Below are positions 40,856 to 49,060 of a stretch of DNA of 64,000 bases, piece by piece. Numbering within the stretch: position 1 is the stretch's first letter; every line of letters starts with the position of its first letter. A model generated the notes under the pieces. It made no database searches and was not told the origin of the DNA. It saw only the letters and a list, made by a program, of their open reading frames with translations. A program made the position numbers and the translations under genes. The DNA is from Spirochaetota bacterium (GTDB lineage Bacteria; Spirochaetota; Spirochaetia; Treponematales; UBA12059): positions 558,001 through 622,000 of the forward strand of contig JAKLDN010000002.1 in assembly GCA_022703505.1 (NCBI GenBank), written 5' to 3'.

Positions 40856-42682
40856 CTAGAAGATGTCCAGGCCCTTCTCCCGGCCCTCCGGCACCAGCCC
40901 GACGAGGGCCCGGATGTCGCCGGCGCCCAGGAAGAACCCCGTCTCCAGGCGCCCCGGGGCGGCCGCGAAGTATCCGTAGAGGCGGTCCAGGCCCTCCGAG
41001 GGGAGCTTGCCCTTGTCCTTGGAGAAGGCGGCCGCGAGGCCGAAGATCTTCTTCAGGGAGAGGTAGTAGGCACCCCGGATTTCCTTGGGGAGGTCGGCCG
41101 CGAAGGCCTTGTAGGACGCCTCCCCGCCCAGGGGCCGGGCCGCCCCGTCCCGCCGGACCGCGGCGGGGAGCTTGGCCGGATCCCCCAGGACCAGGAGGTA
41201 CCGGTCCTTGACGTACCCGGCGTGGAAGGTCAGCTTGTCCAGGAGGACGTCCACCACGGCCCGGGCACCCGGATCGGACCCGAGCCCCTCCCCGCCGAGG
41301 TCGATCCGGATCGAGTCGTAGGGGATCCCCTCCACGCTGCCCTCCGAAACCTCCAGGTCCAGGGTAAGCCCCGAGGAACCCAGGAGCTCTCGGAAGGCCT
41401 CGCCGAAGAGGCCCGCCCCGCCGAGATTCCTGAGGACGGAGCGGTAGGCCTCCCGATCCCGGAGGGTGCCGGCCCCGGCGGCCTCGAAGGCCAGGGACCG
41501 TTCCAGGAGCTCGGAGATCTCCCCCGGGCTCTGGGCGCGTTCGGCCTTCTGGAGGAAGTCCGGGTCTACGGTCAGGTCGAAGGAGAAGGCGCTGTCCGCC
41601 CCCAGGGCCGCGTAGGAGGATTCCAGGAGCTCGAAGTACTCCGTCCCCAGGAGCTTTTCCATGCCCAGGGCCTTGACGTACAGCTCCGCCAAGTCCGCCA
41701 GGGCCCGGGGGTCGAAGGAGGCGGCCCCGCCCATGAGGGAGTCGGCCTCCAGGTACTTCAGGAAGGGGATACCCCGGGCGGGTCCCGCCGCCGCGGCCAG
41801 TCTGCCGAGGGCCCGGTCGGGATGGGGAACGGCGCCGGCCCGGAAGTGGAATCCCCGTCCGTCCGCGCCCACGGCGAAGTCCAGGGTCCGGAGATTCTCC
41901 GCGGCCTTCTTAAGCAGTTCCTCCGGGTCCGCCGCGTCGCCCAGGAGGCCGGCCATCGGACCGGAGCCGCCCGTCTCTCCCTCGTATTCATTCCAGTCGA
42001 AGTTGCGCTCGTTGTAGTTGTACGGAGCGTCGGGATCCTCGTCGAGCTCGAGCCCGGGCTCGCCGTCCTCGTCCCCGTTCCCGAAGGCGTCCTTCAGGGC
42101 GGAGTCCCACCGGTCCTGGAAGTCCGCGCGAAGGGCTTCCACGTTGATCCAGGCCTTCACGGAGCCGGCGGGGTAGGCCGAGAGCCGGGACAGGTCCGCG
42201 GTCTTTTTCGGGAGCGCGGACGGAGCCGGTCCCTTCAGCCCCAGGACCGCGTAGCCCTCCACGAAGGCGGCTTCCCCCTCGAACCCGGTCAGGGCTGCCC
42301 GCAAGCGCTCGAAGGCTCCCTTTTCCTTCTTCAGGGGCAGCCACAGGACCGCTTGCGGCGAGCCTTCCGCCCCGTTCCCGTCCGGGAGGACCGAAAGGAC
42401 CAGGGGCCGCCCGAAATCCAGGACCTCCGAGGCTTCCCGGAAGCCCTCCTTGCCGCCCGCCTCCTCCCGGAGGAGTTCCGCCAGGGTGCGTCCCTTGGTG
42501 AACCGGTCCAGGCCGGCCTCCCGGACGAAGTCCTCGGCGGAACGGAAGAGCGAGGCGGGGGACTCCACCACCAGGGCCGCGTAGGCGTCCGAGGGGACCA
42601 GGCGGGAGGCGTCCCCGCCGGAGGATACGCAGGAGGCCAGGACGAGGACGGCGACAGCCGCCGGGATCAGGATTCTTCTCAA
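40856..42682 (-). CDS. Large lipoprotein of unknown function
   Basis: 608 residues. The signal ends in a lipobox with Cys18 (VLVLASC), so it is a membrane-anchored lipoprotein. The start is taken as TTG at 42682: it gives the lipoprotein signal, lies 1 nt after the stop of the upstream chemoreceptor gene, and has AAGGGGA about 6 nt upstream. The body has no recognised family. It is rich in short alternating strands and Leu/Glu helices and includes an acidic Asn/Tyr stretch near residues 205-235 (DEDPDAPYNYNERNFDWNEY). The pattern (SDAYAALVVESPASLF) resembles DUF3352-like periplasmic proteins only vaguely. Transcribed with the chemoreceptor; a link to sensing is speculative. Confidence 0.72.
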   Translation of the reverse strand: MRRILIPAAVAVLVLASCVSSGGDASRLVPSDAYAALVVESPASLFRSAEDFVREAGLDRFTKGRTLAELLREEAGGKEGFREASEVLDFGRPLVLSVLPDGNGAEGSPQAVLWLPLKKEKGAFERLRAALTGFEGEAAFVEGYAVLGLKGPAPSALPKKTADLSRLSAYPAGSVKAWINVEALRADFQDRWDSALKDAFGNGDEDGEPGLELDEDPDAPYNYNERNFDWNEYEGETGGSGPMAGLLGDAADPEELLKKAAENLRTLDFAVGADGRGFHFRAGAVPHPDRALGRLAAAAGPARGIPFLKYLEADSLMGGAASFDPRALADLAELYVKALGMEKLLGTEYFELLESSYAALGADSAFSFDLTVDPDFLQKAERAQSPGEISELLERSLAFEAAGAGTLRDREAYRSVLRNLGGAGLFGEAFRELLGSSGLTLDLEVSEGSVEGIPYDSIRIDLGGEGLGSDPGARAVVDVLLDKLTFHAGYVKDRYLLVLGDPAKLPAAVRRDGAARPLGGEASYKAFAADLPKEIRGAYYLSLKKIFGLAAAFSKDKGKLPSEGLDRLYGYFAAAPGRLETGFFLGAGDIRALVGLVPEGREKGLDIF

Positions 42683-42683
42683 G

Positions 42684-44882
42684 TCATTCCCCTTTCAACC
42701 GGAAATTCCGGAGGCTGTCGGCCACCCGGGCCGCGTTGGACTGGTTGTTTTCCGCCAGGGACGAGGTCCTGGAGTAGGCGGACTTGAGGACTCCCCCGTT
42801 GGACCGCACCGCCTCGATGGAGACCTGGATGTCCTCGGAGTATCGGTTGAGGTCCTTCATCTCGCCCGCGATGAGCTCCGCCAGGTCGGCGACCGAGGCC
42901 GCTCCCCGGTCCATCTCCCCGGAGGTGGACTTCATCCTGTCCAGGGAGGCCAGGATCTGGTTGGATCCCGCGCTCTGTTCCTCCATGGCCGCCTTGACCT
43001 CCTCCTCCAGCCGGGTGATGGTCCGGATCAGGGACTGGATCTCCCCGAAGTTCTCCCCGGCCCTGCGGGAGGAGTCCGCGATGGAGCGGATGGCGGACGC
43101 GACCTCCCCGAGCATGGCCTCCACGGCCTTGGACTGCTCCGCGGCGTTTTCCGCAAGCTTGCGGATCTCGTCGGCCACCACCGCGAAGCCCTTTCCGGCC
43201 TCGCCCGCGTGGGCCGCCTCGATGGCGGCGTTCATGGAGAGGAGGTTGGTCTGGGAAGCGATGTTCGCGATGACCGTGTTGGTCTCCAGCAGGGCTTCCG
43301 ACCTCGAAAGGATGTGCTGTGCCTTCTCTATGACCTCGGACAGGAGTTCCTCTCCCCGGGCGGAGGACTCGTTGAGCCGGCCGTACTGCTCGCTGGCCTT
43401 GACCACGCTCCCGGTGACGGCGCGGATGTTGGCCAAGATCTCCTCGATGGCGGCCACGGACTGGAGGATCATCTCGGATTCGTCCCGGGACCGGGCTTCC
43501 AGGCTCCGGGCGCTCTCCTGGATCCGTTCCACCGAGGCCGTCACGGCCTTGATCTCCCGGTCTATGTCCGTGCCCCGGCCCACCACGGTCTCCACGGACC
43601 GGTCGGTTCCCTCCAGGGCGGTCCGGGTGCGTTCCATCTCCGCCGCCAGGTCCCCGGCGTTGGCTTCCAGGGTGCCCAGGGCGGACTTGAGATCCCCCAG
43701 GACTCCGTTCAGGGTGTCGGTCAGGCGGTTGAAGCCCGCGGCCAGGCGCCCCGTCTCGTCCTTCCCCCGTACGTTGGCCGCGGGACGGAGGTCCCCGGAG
43801 GCGATTACGTCGAAGGTCCCCGTCAGGCTCACCAGGGGGCGGCTGATGCGCCGGGAGACCGCGACGATCAGGGCGGTCAGCAGGGCCAGGACGGCCAGTT
43901 CGGCGACGGTCAGCTCCAGGTAGATCCGCCTCGGGATCTCCAGGATCTTCTCCTTGGGCAGGGATACGATGAAGATCCAGGGGTCCAGGTTCTCGTGGAG
44001 GCGGACGCTCTCCATCATCTGGAGGACCGCCCGGCCGTCGATCTCGGCCTCCACCGCGGTTTCCCGGGCCGTATCCGGCCGGGTCAGCTCGGAGGCGGCG
44101 GATACGGTGTCCGCCGAGTGGGAATCCGACAGGTAGGAACCCTGCCCCTCGGCAAGGGTGTCCGCCAGGATCAAACCCGCGTAGTTCGCGATGGTGGACG
44201 CCCCGCCGCTCCGCTCGTCCACGTCCGCCAGAATCCCCTCCAGGAAGTCCAGGGAGAAATCGACGCCCGCCACCCCCAGGATCCCGCCGTTCCCGTCCTC
44301 CAGCCTGCGCGCCAGGGTGATCATGCGCACGGTGCGGCCGTCCTCCACCTCCTCCTCGTAGGGATCGCTGAGCCAGAACCCGGAGCGGGCGAGAGGGCCC
44401 GTATAGTATTCCTCCCCGTAGGCCTCCTCGGCCCAGGCCTCCTCGGAGAGCGTCGCGGACCCGGCCTCGTCCCGGTAGGCCCAGACGGCGAAGGCCCCCG
44501 TATCCTCCGGGCCCAGGGTTCCCGCGAACCGGGAGTCCCGGCCGTCCCAGGCGTTGGGTTCGAAGAGGATCCAGAGGGCGAAGGCCGAGTCATGGGTCCG
44601 CAGGGTGTCCAGCAAGACCGCGGGCAGGATGGCTCGATCGACGCGCCCCTCCCGCTTCAGGGTCTCCGCGAGCCGGGCGCTGTCCTCGAACATGTTCAGG
44701 GATTCCCGGAACCGGCGCTCCGCCAGGGAGGCCCCCTCCCGGGCATACTGGGCGGCCGCCCGGTACGCGTAGTCGGTGATCGTCCCGGAGGTGTCGTACC
44801 CCAGGAAGGCCACGGCCCCGGTGAACAGGAGGAAGGTGCCGGGAATGAGGAGGAGGAGCATCTTTGCCTGGATGGATCTCAT
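42684..44882 (-). CDS. Methyl-accepting chemotaxis protein
   Basis: 732 residues from the ATG at 44882. Membrane segment 1 (about 9-30) and membrane segment 2 (about 290-310) enclose a dCache-type periplasmic ligand domain ([36 protein letters not shown]). A HAMP domain (about 310-365) leads to the cytoplasmic signalling rod, whose hairpin tip reads [20 protein letters not shown]. The C-terminus lacks an NWETF-type CheR tether. It would control CheA and flagellar switching. It is upstream of the lipoprotein gene in the same operon; promoter at 44920-44947. Confidence 0.95.
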   Translation of the reverse strand: MRSIQAKMLLLLIPGTFLLFTGAVAFLGYDTSGTITDYAYRAAAQYAREGASLAERRFRESLNMFEDSARLAETLKREGRVDRAILPAVLLDTLRTHDSAFALWILFEPNAWDGRDSRFAGTLGPEDTGAFAVWAYRDEAGSATLSEEAWAEEAYGEEYYTGPLARSGFWLSDPYEEEVEDGRTVRMITLARRLEDGNGGILGVAGVDFSLDFLEGILADVDERSGGASTIANYAGLILADTLAEGQGSYLSDSHSADTVSAASELTRPDTARETAVEAEIDGRAVLQMMESVRLHENLDPWIFIVSLPKEKILEIPRRIYLELTVAELAVLALLTALIVAVSRRISRPLVSLTGTFDVIASGDLRPAANVRGKDETGRLAAGFNRLTDTLNGVLGDLKSALGTLEANAGDLAAEMERTRTALEGTDRSVETVVGRGTDIDREIKAVTASVERIQESARSLEARSRDESEMILQSVAAIEEILANIRAVTGSVVKASEQYGRLNESSARGEELLSEVIEKAQHILSRSEALLETNTVIANIASQTNLLSMNAAIEAAHAGEAGKGFAVVADEIRKLAENAAEQSKAVEAMLGEVASAIRSIADSSRRAGENFGEIQSLIRTITRLEEEVKAAMEEQSAGSNQILASLDRMKSTSGEMDRGAASVADLAELIAGEMKDLNRYSEDIQVSIEAVRSNGGVLKSAYSRTSSLAENNQSNAARVADSLRNFRLKGE

Positions 44883-44919
44883 CGATGAAAGCCGCCTTGC
44901 CGTGCGAGGGATACCCCTA

Positions 44920-44947
44920 AGGATATGACGGGAATCGGGGAAATCAA
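44920..44947 (-). promoter_or_regulatory. Promoter of the chemoreceptor operon
   Basis: On the complement, TTGATT (44942-44947), 16 nt, TATCCT (44920-44925). Confidence 0.55.
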
Positions 44948-44952
44948 TGGAA

Positions 44953-44992
44953 ACGGGGTGTCCCGGCGCGGATTCCGCGCGAGACACCCCGT
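44953..44992 (-). terminator. Terminator-like hairpin after the KaiC-like gene
   Basis: Outer stem ACGGGGTGTC with GACACCCCGT and an inner stem GCGCGG with CCGCGC. On the complement it is followed by GTTTCCATTGATTT. Confidence 0.55.
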
Positions 44993-44993
44993 A

Positions 44994-45010
44994 CTAGGAG
45001 TCTGTCGGAC
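44994..45010. repeat. Fragment of the CTAG-GAG hairpin element (copy D)
   Basis: CTAGGAGTCTGTCGGAC, matching the left end of copies A-C over 17 nt, 7 nt from the stop codon of the KaiC-like gene. The matching right end is missing. Confidence 0.6.
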
Positions 45011-45016
45011 GGGCCC

Positions 45017-45721
45017 TCAGGTTTCCGCGATCAGGAGGGTCTTGGCGTCCAGCTTGATCGAGAGGTCCTCGGGATTCATCCGCTCGTGGTCCTTGACGAC
45101 CAGGAAGTGGATGTACTCGGCCTTCGGCTCGAGGACGATGAGGACGGAAATGCTGTCCAGGAACTCCCGGAGCATGACCGGCACGTTCCGCTTGTCCGTG
45201 AGGGGCTCCTCCCCGACCATGGTGCAGGAGTACCAGACCTCCAGGTTCATCCGGGCCGCGAAATCCTTGACCTTGGCCAGGTGGTCCGGCGCGGACCGGG
45301 TGAAGTCGAATCCGTCGATGATGACCGAATCCGCCTTGAAGCCGCCGTCCACGATCATGGCCCCCAGGGAGCGTAGGATCTGCTCCGTGGAGATGCCTTC
45401 CTGGTTGAAGTTCATGATGACCCGGTTCTTCACCAGGTCGTCGTGGATGTCCTCCACGTTCTCCAGGTTGCGCTTCCGGGTGAGCTCGGTAAATATATTT
45501 TCATACCAGGAGATGACGTAGCTGGTATGGGTGGTGAAGGAGACGTGTACGACCTTTTTCCCCTGGAGGAGCTTGTCCAGGGCCAGCTGCACGAGCACGC
45601 TGGTCTTGCCGATACCCTTCCGGCTGGCGATCACGCCGATGTTTCCGCTTTTCAGTCCGCCCTCTATGCCCCGTTCGAGGATGCGGACGGGACTCTTCTT
45701 GATAAGCTCCTCTTTAAGCAT
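45017..45721 (-). CDS. RecA/KaiC-like P-loop ATPase of unknown role
   Basis: 234 residues with a RecA-fold core. The phosphate-binding loop is ASRKGIGKTSVLVQLA, in which Ser replaces the first Gly of GxxxxGKT; the Walker B strand is DSVIIDGFDF. The opening (RILERGIEGGLKSGNIGVIA) resembles KaiC/DnaB-type gatekeeper ATPases. There are no membrane segments. AAGGAG lies 7 nt before the ATG. Promoter at 45781-45809, with a 12-bp hairpin in the leader. It is a single-gene unit downstream of fusA. The partner and process are unknown. Confidence 0.82.
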   Translation of the reverse strand: MLKEELIKKSPVRILERGIEGGLKSGNIGVIASRKGIGKTSVLVQLALDKLLQGKKVVHVSFTTHTSYVISWYENIFTELTRKRNLENVEDIHDDLVKNRVIMNFNQEGISTEQILRSLGAMIVDGGFKADSVIIDGFDFTRSAPDHLAKVKDFAARMNLEVWYSCTMVGEEPLTDKRNVPVMLREFLDSISVLIVLEPKAEYIHFLVVKDHERMNPEDLSIKLDAKTLLIAET

Positions 45722-45745
45722 GGGAACTCCTTGGTTTGTTTTCGG

Positions 45746-45773
45746 CGGGCCGGATCGAGGCCGATCCGGCCCG
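45746..45773 (-). promoter_or_regulatory. Leader hairpin of the KaiC-like gene
   Basis: Perfect 12-bp stem CGGGCCGGATCG with CGATCCGGCCCG, 4-nt loop, at the expected 5' end of the transcript from 45781-45809. It could also serve as the fusA terminator, although no T-run follows. Confidence 0.5.
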
Positions 45774-45780
45774 TGCTTTA

Positions 45781-45809
45781 AGTATAGGTCCAGTCCCGCC
45801 GCCGGGCAA
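45781..45809 (-). promoter_or_regulatory. Promoter of the KaiC-like gene
   Basis: On the complement, TTGCCC (45804-45809), 17 nt, TATACT (45781-45786). Confidence 0.78.
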
Positions 45810-45824
45810 CGGGAAAACCGCGGC

Positions 45825-47915
45825 CTAGCGGCCCTGTTCCTTCCTCCGCTTCTCCAGATAGTCCTTGCGGAGCTGCTCGGAGACGCTGGTCGGGACCTTG
45901 GCGTACTTGAGGAACTCCATGGAGAACTCCGCCTTGCCCTGGGTCATGGACCGGAGCACCGTGGAATAGCCGAACATCTCCGCCAGGGGAACTTCGGCCT
46001 CCACGCGGCAGAAGGAAGCCTCCTCCGTGCTGGCGTGGATGACCCCCCGCCTCTGGTTGACGGAAGCGAAGATGTTGCCCTGGAACTCCGTCGGGCCCTC
46101 GGCCACGACCTTCATGATCGGCTCCAGGATGACGGGCTTGGCCTTCTCGTAGGCCTCTCGGAAGGCCCCGATGGCGGCCTGCTGGAAGGCGATGTCCGAG
46201 GAGTCCACGGGGTGGCTCTGGCCGTCGTTGACGACGCAGCGCACGTTCACGATGGGGAACCCGATCAGGGTGCCCTTCTTCATGGACTCCTTGAAGCCCT
46301 TGTCGCAGGAGGGGATGAACTCCGTCGGGATGGCCCCGCCCTTCACCATGTCCACGAACTCGTAGACCTTTTCCTCGCAGGGCTCCATGTATCCGGCCAC
46401 CCGGCCGTACTGGCCCGAGCCTCCGGTCTGCTTCTTGTGGGTGTAGTTGAAGTCCGCGCGCTGGCTGATCGCCTCCCGGTAGGCCACCTGGGGCATGCCG
46501 GTGTCGACCTCGCACTTGTACTCACGCTTCATCCGCTCGATGTAGACGTCCAGGTGGAGCTCGCCCATGCCCTTGATGATGGTCTGGTTGGACTCCGGAT
46601 CCACGTAGGTCTGGAAGGTCGGGTCTTCCTTGGTGAAGCGGTTCAGGGCCTTGGCCATCTGGTCGGCGCTCTTCTTGTCCTTGGGCTCGATGGCCAGGGA
46701 GATGACCGGGTCCGGGACGAACATGCTGGTCATGGCGTAGTTGAGCTTGGGATCGCAGAAGGTGTCCCCCGAGGCGCACTCGATCCCGAAGAGGGCCACG
46801 ATGTCCCCGTTCTGCCCCTCCGCGATGTCCTCCATGGAGTTGGCGTGCATGCGCACCAGGCGACCGATCTTGAACTTCCTCCGGGCTCGGGTGTTGAAGA
46901 GCTCGTCGCCCTTCTTGATCATGCCCTGGTAGATGCGCACGTAGGTGAGCTGGCCGTATTGCCCGTCCTCCAGCTTGAAGGCCAGGGCGACCGTCGGGGC
47001 CGCGGGGTCCGCCTTGAGGACCATGGGCTCCTCGGCCTTGTCCAGGTCCAGGGCTACGTTCTTGACCTCCGTGGGGTCCGGGAGGTAGCGCACCACCCCG
47101 TCCAGGAGGATCTGGACCGCCTTGTTCTTGTAGGCTGAGCCCACAAACACGGGCACCATCTGCTCGGCGATCGTGCCGGCGCGCACGGCGGAGATGATCA
47201 TCTCCGGGGTTTCCGCGCCCTCCAGGTAGGCTTCCGCCAGCTCGTCGGAGAACATGGACGCCGTGTCCAGGAGTTCCTCCCGGTACTTGGCCGCGTCCGC
47301 GGCCATGTGGGCGGGGATCTCGGCGAAGCGGATGTCCTCTCCGTTGGGGCCGTCGAAGTACACGGCCTTCATCTCGACCAGGTCCACGACGCCCTCGAAC
47401 TTGTCCTCGAGGCCGATGGGAAGGGTCAGGAAGGCGGCGTTCAGGCCCAGCTTCTCCACGATCTGGCTCTTGACCCGGTAGGGGTTGGAGCCCACGCGGT
47501 CGCACTTGTTGATGAAGGCCAGCCGGGGGACGTGGTAGCGCTTGAGCTGGCGGTCCACCGTGAGGGTCTGGGACTGGACCCCGCCCACGGCGCAGAGGAC
47601 CAGGACGGCCCCGTCCAGGACCCGGAGGGCGCGCTCCACCTCGATGGTGAAGTCCACGTGGCCGGGGGTGTCGATCAGGTTGATCGCGTGGTCCTTCCAG
47701 GTCACGTTGGTGGCCGCGGACTGGATCGTGATCCCCCGCTCCTTCTCCAATTCCATGAAGTCCATGGTGGCGCCGGCGGCGTCCTTGCCCCGGACCTCGT
47801 GGATGGCGTGGATCTTCTGGCAATAGAACAGGATGCGTTCGGACAGGGTCGTCTTGCCCGAGTCGATGTGGGCGCTGATGCCGATATTCCGCATTTTCTT
47901 CACGTCGAAAGCCAT
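45825..47915 (-). CDS. fusA: Elongation factor G, mitochondrial-EF-G1-like (spdEFG1 type)
   Basis: 696 residues; ribosomal translocase GTPase. G-motifs: AHIDSGKTT (G1), RGITIQ (G2), DTPGHVD (G3), INKCDRVG (G4). The G1 loop text [20 protein letters not shown] and the following [20 protein letters not shown] are closer to mitochondrial EF-G1 ([13 protein letters not shown]..., VRGKDGVGAVMD) than to the canonical bacterial factor (AHIDAGKTTTTER...). That matches the spdEFG1 class described in spirochaetes, planctomycetes and deltaproteobacteria. GAGGAAG lies 4 nt before the ATG. Promoter at 48078-48106. Ribosomal protein genes, the usual fusA neighbours, are absent, which fits a second EF-G. Confidence 0.94.
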   Translation of the reverse strand: MAFDVKKMRNIGISAHIDSGKTTLSERILFYCQKIHAIHEVRGKDAAGATMDFMELEKERGITIQSAATNVTWKDHAINLIDTPGHVDFTIEVERALRVLDGAVLVLCAVGGVQSQTLTVDRQLKRYHVPRLAFINKCDRVGSNPYRVKSQIVEKLGLNAAFLTLPIGLEDKFEGVVDLVEMKAVYFDGPNGEDIRFAEIPAHMAADAAKYREELLDTASMFSDELAEAYLEGAETPEMIISAVRAGTIAEQMVPVFVGSAYKNKAVQILLDGVVRYLPDPTEVKNVALDLDKAEEPMVLKADPAAPTVALAFKLEDGQYGQLTYVRIYQGMIKKGDELFNTRARRKFKIGRLVRMHANSMEDIAEGQNGDIVALFGIECASGDTFCDPKLNYAMTSMFVPDPVISLAIEPKDKKSADQMAKALNRFTKEDPTFQTYVDPESNQTIIKGMGELHLDVYIERMKREYKCEVDTGMPQVAYREAISQRADFNYTHKKQTGGSGQYGRVAGYMEPCEEKVYEFVDMVKGGAIPTEFIPSCDKGFKESMKKGTLIGFPIVNVRCVVNDGQSHPVDSSDIAFQQAAIGAFREAYEKAKPVILEPIMKVVAEGPTEFQGNIFASVNQRRGVIHASTEEASFCRVEAEVPLAEMFGYSTVLRSMTQGKAEFSMEFLKYAKVPTSVSEQLRKDYLEKRRKEQGR

Positions 47916-48077
47916 GCTCTTCCTCTACCTCGCAGAATGGGGTTCTATCTCACGGGCCCGTAACCGAGCGGCCCCGGCTCCTTGCGTCCAACGAAACTTT
48001 TGGGGGATGAAAACGCACACTATGTTGCAGTTCTTGCGGTTTTCCGTAATTCCTTTGAAAAACCGTAACCCGTCCGC

Positions 48078-48106
48078 AGTGTATAGAGGATGGGGAGAAG
48101 TTTCAA
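48078..48106 (-). promoter_or_regulatory. fusA promoter
   Basis: On the complement, TTGAAA (48101-48106), 17 nt, TACACT (48078-48083). The leader is about 155 nt and includes an inverted repeat (CGGTTTT..AAAACCG). The GTGAAT array begins 8 nt upstream of the -35. Confidence 0.72.
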
Positions 48107-48113
48107 GTAGGAG

Positions 48114-48248
48114 GTGAATCGTGAATCTGTGAATAGTGAATAGGAGGAAGCACAGGAATCCGCGGAAGATTTAAAATAGCGTTGGGAGCGGCCGGATCCT
48201 TGGGCGCCCCATTAACCCATTCACCTATTCACTTATTCACTTATACAC
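48114..48248. repeat. GTGAATRG tandem-repeat element between fusA and osmC
   Basis: Left array of four 7-8-nt units (48114-48143: GTGAATC, GTGAATCT, GTGAATA, GTGAATAG), a 73-nt spacer without an ORF, and an inverted array of four units (48217-48248: CCATTCAC, CTATTCAC, TTATTCAC, TTATACAC). The inverted array runs into the OsmC gene and supplies its stop codon. The same units surround the four-helix-bundle gene at 63.4-64 kb. Confidence 0.85.
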
Positions 48249-48653
48249 CACTTCCCACTCCACCGGGATGGCTTTCTTCAATAGGGCGTTCACGCCGCAG
48301 TACTTGTCCTGGGACAGGGCCACGGCCTTCCGGACGTTCTCGTCCGTAAGGCCGTCGGAGGCTTTGAACTCGTAGGTGATCTTGACGGAGGAATAGTACT
48401 TGGGGTGCTCCTCCGTAAGGTCCCCGCCGACCTTGACGTCGAACCAGGTGACGGGCTCCCGCATCTTCTTGAGGATGGAGACCACGTCCATGCCGGAGCA
48501 TCCCGCTAGGGCGACCAGGACGAGGGGCTTGGGCCGGGGACCCGAGTCCTTGCCTCCGACGGCCTCGTCGGCGTCCAGCCGTATCTTGTGCCCAGAGACC
48601 TCCGCCTCGAAGGACATGTCCCCGGTCCAGGTACAGGAAATCTCGTGCCTCAT
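48237..48653 (-). CDS. OsmC family protein (YhfA-like peroxiredoxin fold)
   Basis: 138 residues from the ATG at 48653 (GGAGGAACGGA before it). OsmC/Ohr proteins reduce organic peroxides with two cysteines; here both are present, in LAGCSGMDVVSILKKM and DKYCGVNALLKKA. The VVSILKKMR and HPKYYSSV text places it nearer the YhfA/general OsmC group than Ohr. The coding end is unusual: the last codon AAG is followed by a TGA that belongs to a GTGAATA repeat unit, so the repeat array defines the C-terminus. Promoter at 48675-48704. Confidence 0.92.
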   Translation of the reverse strand: MRHEISCTWTGDMSFEAEVSGHKIRLDADEAVGGKDSGPRPKPLVLVALAGCSGMDVVSILKKMREPVTWFDVKVGGDLTEEHPKYYSSVKITYEFKASDGLTDENVRKAVALSQDKYCGVNALLKKAIPVEWEVVYK

Positions 48654-48674
48654 TCCGTTCCTCCTCGTCCTTCC

Positions 48675-48704
48675 AGTATACGAAATCGGATAGCTCCGGG
48701 GCAA
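48675..48704 (-). promoter_or_regulatory. Promoter of the OsmC gene
   Basis: On the complement, TTGCCC (48699-48704), 18 nt, TATACT (48675-48680), about 20 nt before the ATG. Confidence 0.75.
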
Positions 48705-48717
48705 TTCGCGCGGAGAC

Positions 48718-48748
48718 TTGACGAAGCCCCTCGGTACGGATGTAGAAT
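48718..48748 (+). promoter_or_regulatory. Promoter toward the ABC exporter
   Basis: TTGACG (48718-48723), 19 nt, TAGAAT (48743-48748). It gives a leader of about 305 nt before the exporter ATG at 49061. The leader holds a short ORF (48803-48862) and GC-rich hairpins (AGCCCG..CGGGCT near 48955, CCCCGG..CCGGGG near 48980); no other gene is seen in this gap. Confidence 0.5.
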
Positions 48749-48802
48749 ACGGTCCGTCCAAGGAAACCGGGTCCTTAGGGGCCCGAAAAGGAGCGGTATA
48801 CG

Positions 48803-48862
48803 ATGAGGAACGGTTACAGTGTCATGGTCGGCGCGACCCGAGTTCGCGCCTCCCGGGCCTGA
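48803..48862 (+). CDS. Possible leader ORF upstream of the ABC exporter
   Basis: 19 codons (MRNGYSVMVGATRVRASRA) with AGGAG 9 nt before the ATG, downstream of the promoter at 48718. An Arg-rich short leader ahead of an exporter could act in attenuation. Only position and Shine-Dalgarno support it. Confidence 0.3.
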   Translation: MRNGYSVMVGATRVRASRA

Positions 48863-49060
48863 CGGACCGGATTCCAGCCGCCCGAACCGGAGGCCCCCGC
48901 CTCCCTCGGCGTCCAACCGGTATCTCGTCTCAGGCTCGGCCCCAAAAGAAGCCCGTTTACCGGGCTCCTGAGCCCTCGCCCCCGGCATCGTCCCGGGGTG
49001 AGTCACCGGATACCGGGCCCCCGGCACCTGCACGGCGCCGAGGCGGCCCTTGGACGCGAC

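Noticed and set aside
44994-45010. Complete fifth CTAG-bounded element
   Set aside because: Only one end is recognisable; the other CTAG and inverted end are not found nearby.
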